A stretch of DNA of 7,477 nucleotides from Phycisphaerales bacterium. GTDB taxonomy: Bacteria > Planctomycetota > Phycisphaerae > Tepidisphaerales > Tepidisphaeraceae. The first letter of the stretch is position 1. Every line of letters begins with the position of its first letter. The translations under genes were made by a program, and so were the position numbers. The notes below the pieces were generated by a model that worked only from the letters and a program-made list of their open reading frames with translations, did no database searches and was not told the origin of the DNA. Where the stretch lies: assembly GCA_028288775.1 (NCBI GenBank), contig JAQGHP010000075.1, positions 1 to 7,477 on the forward strand, written 5' to 3'. Of this stretch, positions 6,112-7,477 are shown piece after piece.

Positions 6112-6322
6112 AGCCCCGGAGGGGCGTAAGACCTTAGCCCACGGCGCAAGCCGTGGGACGAAAATTGCGGATGCGATCAGCCCCGGAGCGGCGTAAGAGG
6201 CGTGGAATTCCGAGCGGACTTCGGAATTGACGCTTCTTACGCCTCTCCGGGGCTATTTCGTTTCTTTGTCCTTTTCCCACGGCTCGCGCCAGTGGGCTAA
6301 ATTCTGTCGCCCCTCCGGGGCT
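6112..6322. repeat. Nested inverted-repeat element
   Basis: The outer arms are 6112-6157 and 6276-6322, both of the form AGCCCCGGAGGGGCG, spacer, TAGCCCAC, CGC, AGCCGTGGG, in opposite orientation. Each outer arm holds its own hairpin; the left one is CCCACGGC-GCAA-GCCGTGGG (6138-6157), a perfect 8-bp stem with a GNRA-type loop. Nested inside, 6179-6213 and 6220-6254 form a second inverted repeat that starts with the same AGCCCCGGAG sequence and closes on AATTCCGA/TCGGAATT around a 7-base loop. The element occupies most of the 273-base gap between the two helical-protein genes. AGCCCCGGAGGGGCG-type repeats are, from memory, recurrent in planctomycete genomes; copy number in this genome cannot be seen here. 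Confidence 0.85.
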
Positions 6323-6355
6323 GAATGCGGAGGCAAACCCGTTCGGTGTTGGCAT

Positions 6356-7477
6356 TCATCCCGCCTCGGGCTCAACGCGACGCGCCGGCCCACTTGACGG
6401 CTCGGCGGGCTTGGCATCGCGTTGGGCCGCAGTGCCGGCGGTGCGGGTGGGCTGTTTTTCGGTGAGCCTCGGTTCGGCCCCCGCCGCGGTTTCCTTGGCT
6501 TCTTCGCCACCGCCGGTCTCTCGTTCCAGTTCGTCGAACAGCGCCTTCTCCTCGTCGCTCATGCCCGAGGTCGCGATCTGGCCGACCGAGCTGGCCAGCT
6601 CGGTGTTCGCCTCCAGCTCGGCGAGCATTTCCTCAGCCTTCACCGCGTCCTCGGTGATCTCGTCCGTGTCCGGGAGCTTGGCCGCGTTCCCTTGCTGGAC
6701 CAGCTCCAGGTTGTGAACGTGCGTGCTCACGACGTTCACCTGCTGGTTGAGCACCTGGAGCAGTTGCTGGCGGCGCTCGAGGTCCTTGCGGAGTTGCAAA
6801 AGCTGGCTTGTGACGCGGCGTTTGGTGATCGATCCCGCGGCTTCCTTGAATTGCTGCTTGAGCGCCGCTTCCTGTTGCTCGAGCGCGCTCATGTCTTCGT
6901 ACGCGCGGTCGCGCTGCTGGCTGAGGGCGGTCTTGCGCTCGGAGAGGAAGGAGATCTTCTTTTCGGTTTCGCCCTTGCGGGCGAACAGTGTTCGGACTTT
7001 ATCGATCAGCCCCATGGAACCTCCCGAATCCGCCTGCGCCGGCCCGCCGGCCAGCGGGGCCGAGCCTTCGCGGAATAGCACCATCCGCCCGTCGAGGCGC
7101 TTGGCCGACATGCCCGGGTTCAGCCGGGCGTAATTCTTGATCTCCGCTTCGACGAGTTGGATGGGGAGCTGGGTCTTGGCGGCGAGCTTGTCGGTGGCGA
7201 TGCCACTGGTCAGCAGGTCCACCTTGTTTTGTTCGATGGCGTCGCGCACGCGCTGGTGCTTTTCCTCTTCGGCCTCGGGGTCGAAGAGGTCGGCGACTGC
7301 CTTGGTCTCGGCGGGGCCAGTCGCAGTCCACCCGCCCGCCCCGTTGGGCTCGACGAGAATAACCGTCCGCTCCGCCCGCCGCTCGGCGAGTTCGTGGGCT
7401 TCGAGCGTGAAGCCGCTCGTGGACGCGAGCACCACGGTCACCGGCACGCCGCCCAGCGAAGGCGGCATGGAGGCCAG
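6356..7477 (-). CDS. Nuclease-like remnant + winged helix + ESCRT-III/PspA-like helical protein (5' end outside window)
   Basis: The frame stays open through the right edge, so the N-terminus is missing; 373 residues are visible (numbered here from the Met codon at 7468). Residues 8-50 (VPVTVVLASTSGFTLEAHEL, then VILVEPNGAGGW) resemble the last strands of Mrr-type restriction endonuclease domains, whose catalytic residues would lie upstream. Residues 68-135 look like a winged helix (TDKLAAKTQLPIQLVEAEI, then KRLDGRMVLFREG). After a Gly/Ala/Pro linker comes MGLIDKVRTLFARKG (152-166), a PspA-like amphipathic helix. Two long basic/Gln-rich helices follow (167-211 and 214-260), then DAVKAEEMLAELEANTELAS (274-293) and SDEEKALFDELERE (304-317), an order and chemistry like ESCRT-III helices 1-2 and 4-5. 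The tail from 318 is disordered (Pro/Ala/Glu). A strong internal ribosome site precedes Met152. Function is unproven; membrane remodelling or genome defence are both possible. Confidence 0.8.
   Translation of the reverse strand: MASMPPSLGGVPVTVVLASTSGFTLEAHELAERRAERTVILVEPNGAGGWTATGPAETKAVADLFDPEAEEEKHQRVRDAIEQNKVDLLTSGIATDKLAAKTQLPIQLVEAEIKNYARLNPGMSAKRLDGRMVLFREGSAPLAGGPAQADSGGSMGLIDKVRTLFARKGETEKKISFLSERKTALSQQRDRAYEDMSALEQQEAALKQQFKEAAGSITKRRVTSQLLQLRKDLERRQQLLQVLNQQVNVVSTHVHNLELVQQGNAAKLPDTDEITEDAVKAEEMLAELEANTELASSVGQIATSGMSDEEKALFDELERETGGGEEAKETAAGAEPRLTEKQPTRTAGTAAQRDAKPAEPSSGPARRVEPEAG
7013..7031 (-). promoter_or_regulatory. Internal ribosome-binding site and alternative start (Met152)
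   Basis: On the minus strand GGGAGG is followed by TTCC and then ATG (7013-7015), the best Shine-Dalgarno/start pair seen in this part of the window. Translation from here would give a 219-residue protein beginning exactly at the PspA-like helix MGLIDKV, without the nuclease-like and winged-helix parts. The match may be chance, because the bases also encode a Gly-Gly-Ser linker. Confidence 0.45.

Noticed and set aside
5414..7078. Plus-strand frames opposite the two helical proteins (220 and 218 codons)
   Set aside because: They are antisense shadows of the charged helical genes; their Leu/Val/Ala-rich composition is what Glu/Lys/Gln/Leu-rich helices give on the opposite strand.

Overview
The window is GC-rich and densely coding. 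It suggests a planctomycete, perhaps a Phycisphaerae-type or related environmental lineage. This is inferred from the mix of a secreted PPC/Calx-beta protein with a long solenoid tail, twin-arginine aldo/keto reductases, and gaps filled with palindromic and short-tandem repeats. No rRNA or marker gene fixes the taxonomy.

Layout: one plus-strand gene, entering from the left edge and ending at 1811, encodes the C-terminal 602 residues of a secreted protein. It converges on a long minus-strand block. Read in the direction of transcription (right to left), that block holds: a protein cut by the right edge (nuclease-like remnant, winged helix, ESCRT-III/PspA-like helices); a second helical protein with a matching N-terminal helix; a 54-residue putative membrane protein; smpB (SsrA-binding protein, trans-translation); and two tandem paralogous aldo/keto reductases with Tat signals.

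Every gap over 90 bases holds an inverted-repeat element, and each is a different sequence type: a converging hairpin (1834-1933), a perfect 24-bp inverted repeat (3072-3143), a 9-mer array with a hairpin (4465-4558), a heptamer/two-hairpin element (5302-5466), and a nested palindrome (6112-6322). The exception is the 12-base gap between the small membrane gene and smpB.

How the genes may work together: the small membrane gene and smpB are probably co-transcribed. The two reductases look like a duplicated exported pair. The most interesting part is the right-hand pair (5468-7477). Both proteins begin their helical region with M-x-L-I-D-(K/R)-(V/I), like the membrane-inserting first helix of PspA-type proteins. 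The larger one continues in an ESCRT-III-like order of helices behind a winged helix and what may be the end of an Mrr-like nuclease domain. That assignment is inference from sequence pattern and needs profile and structure comparison.
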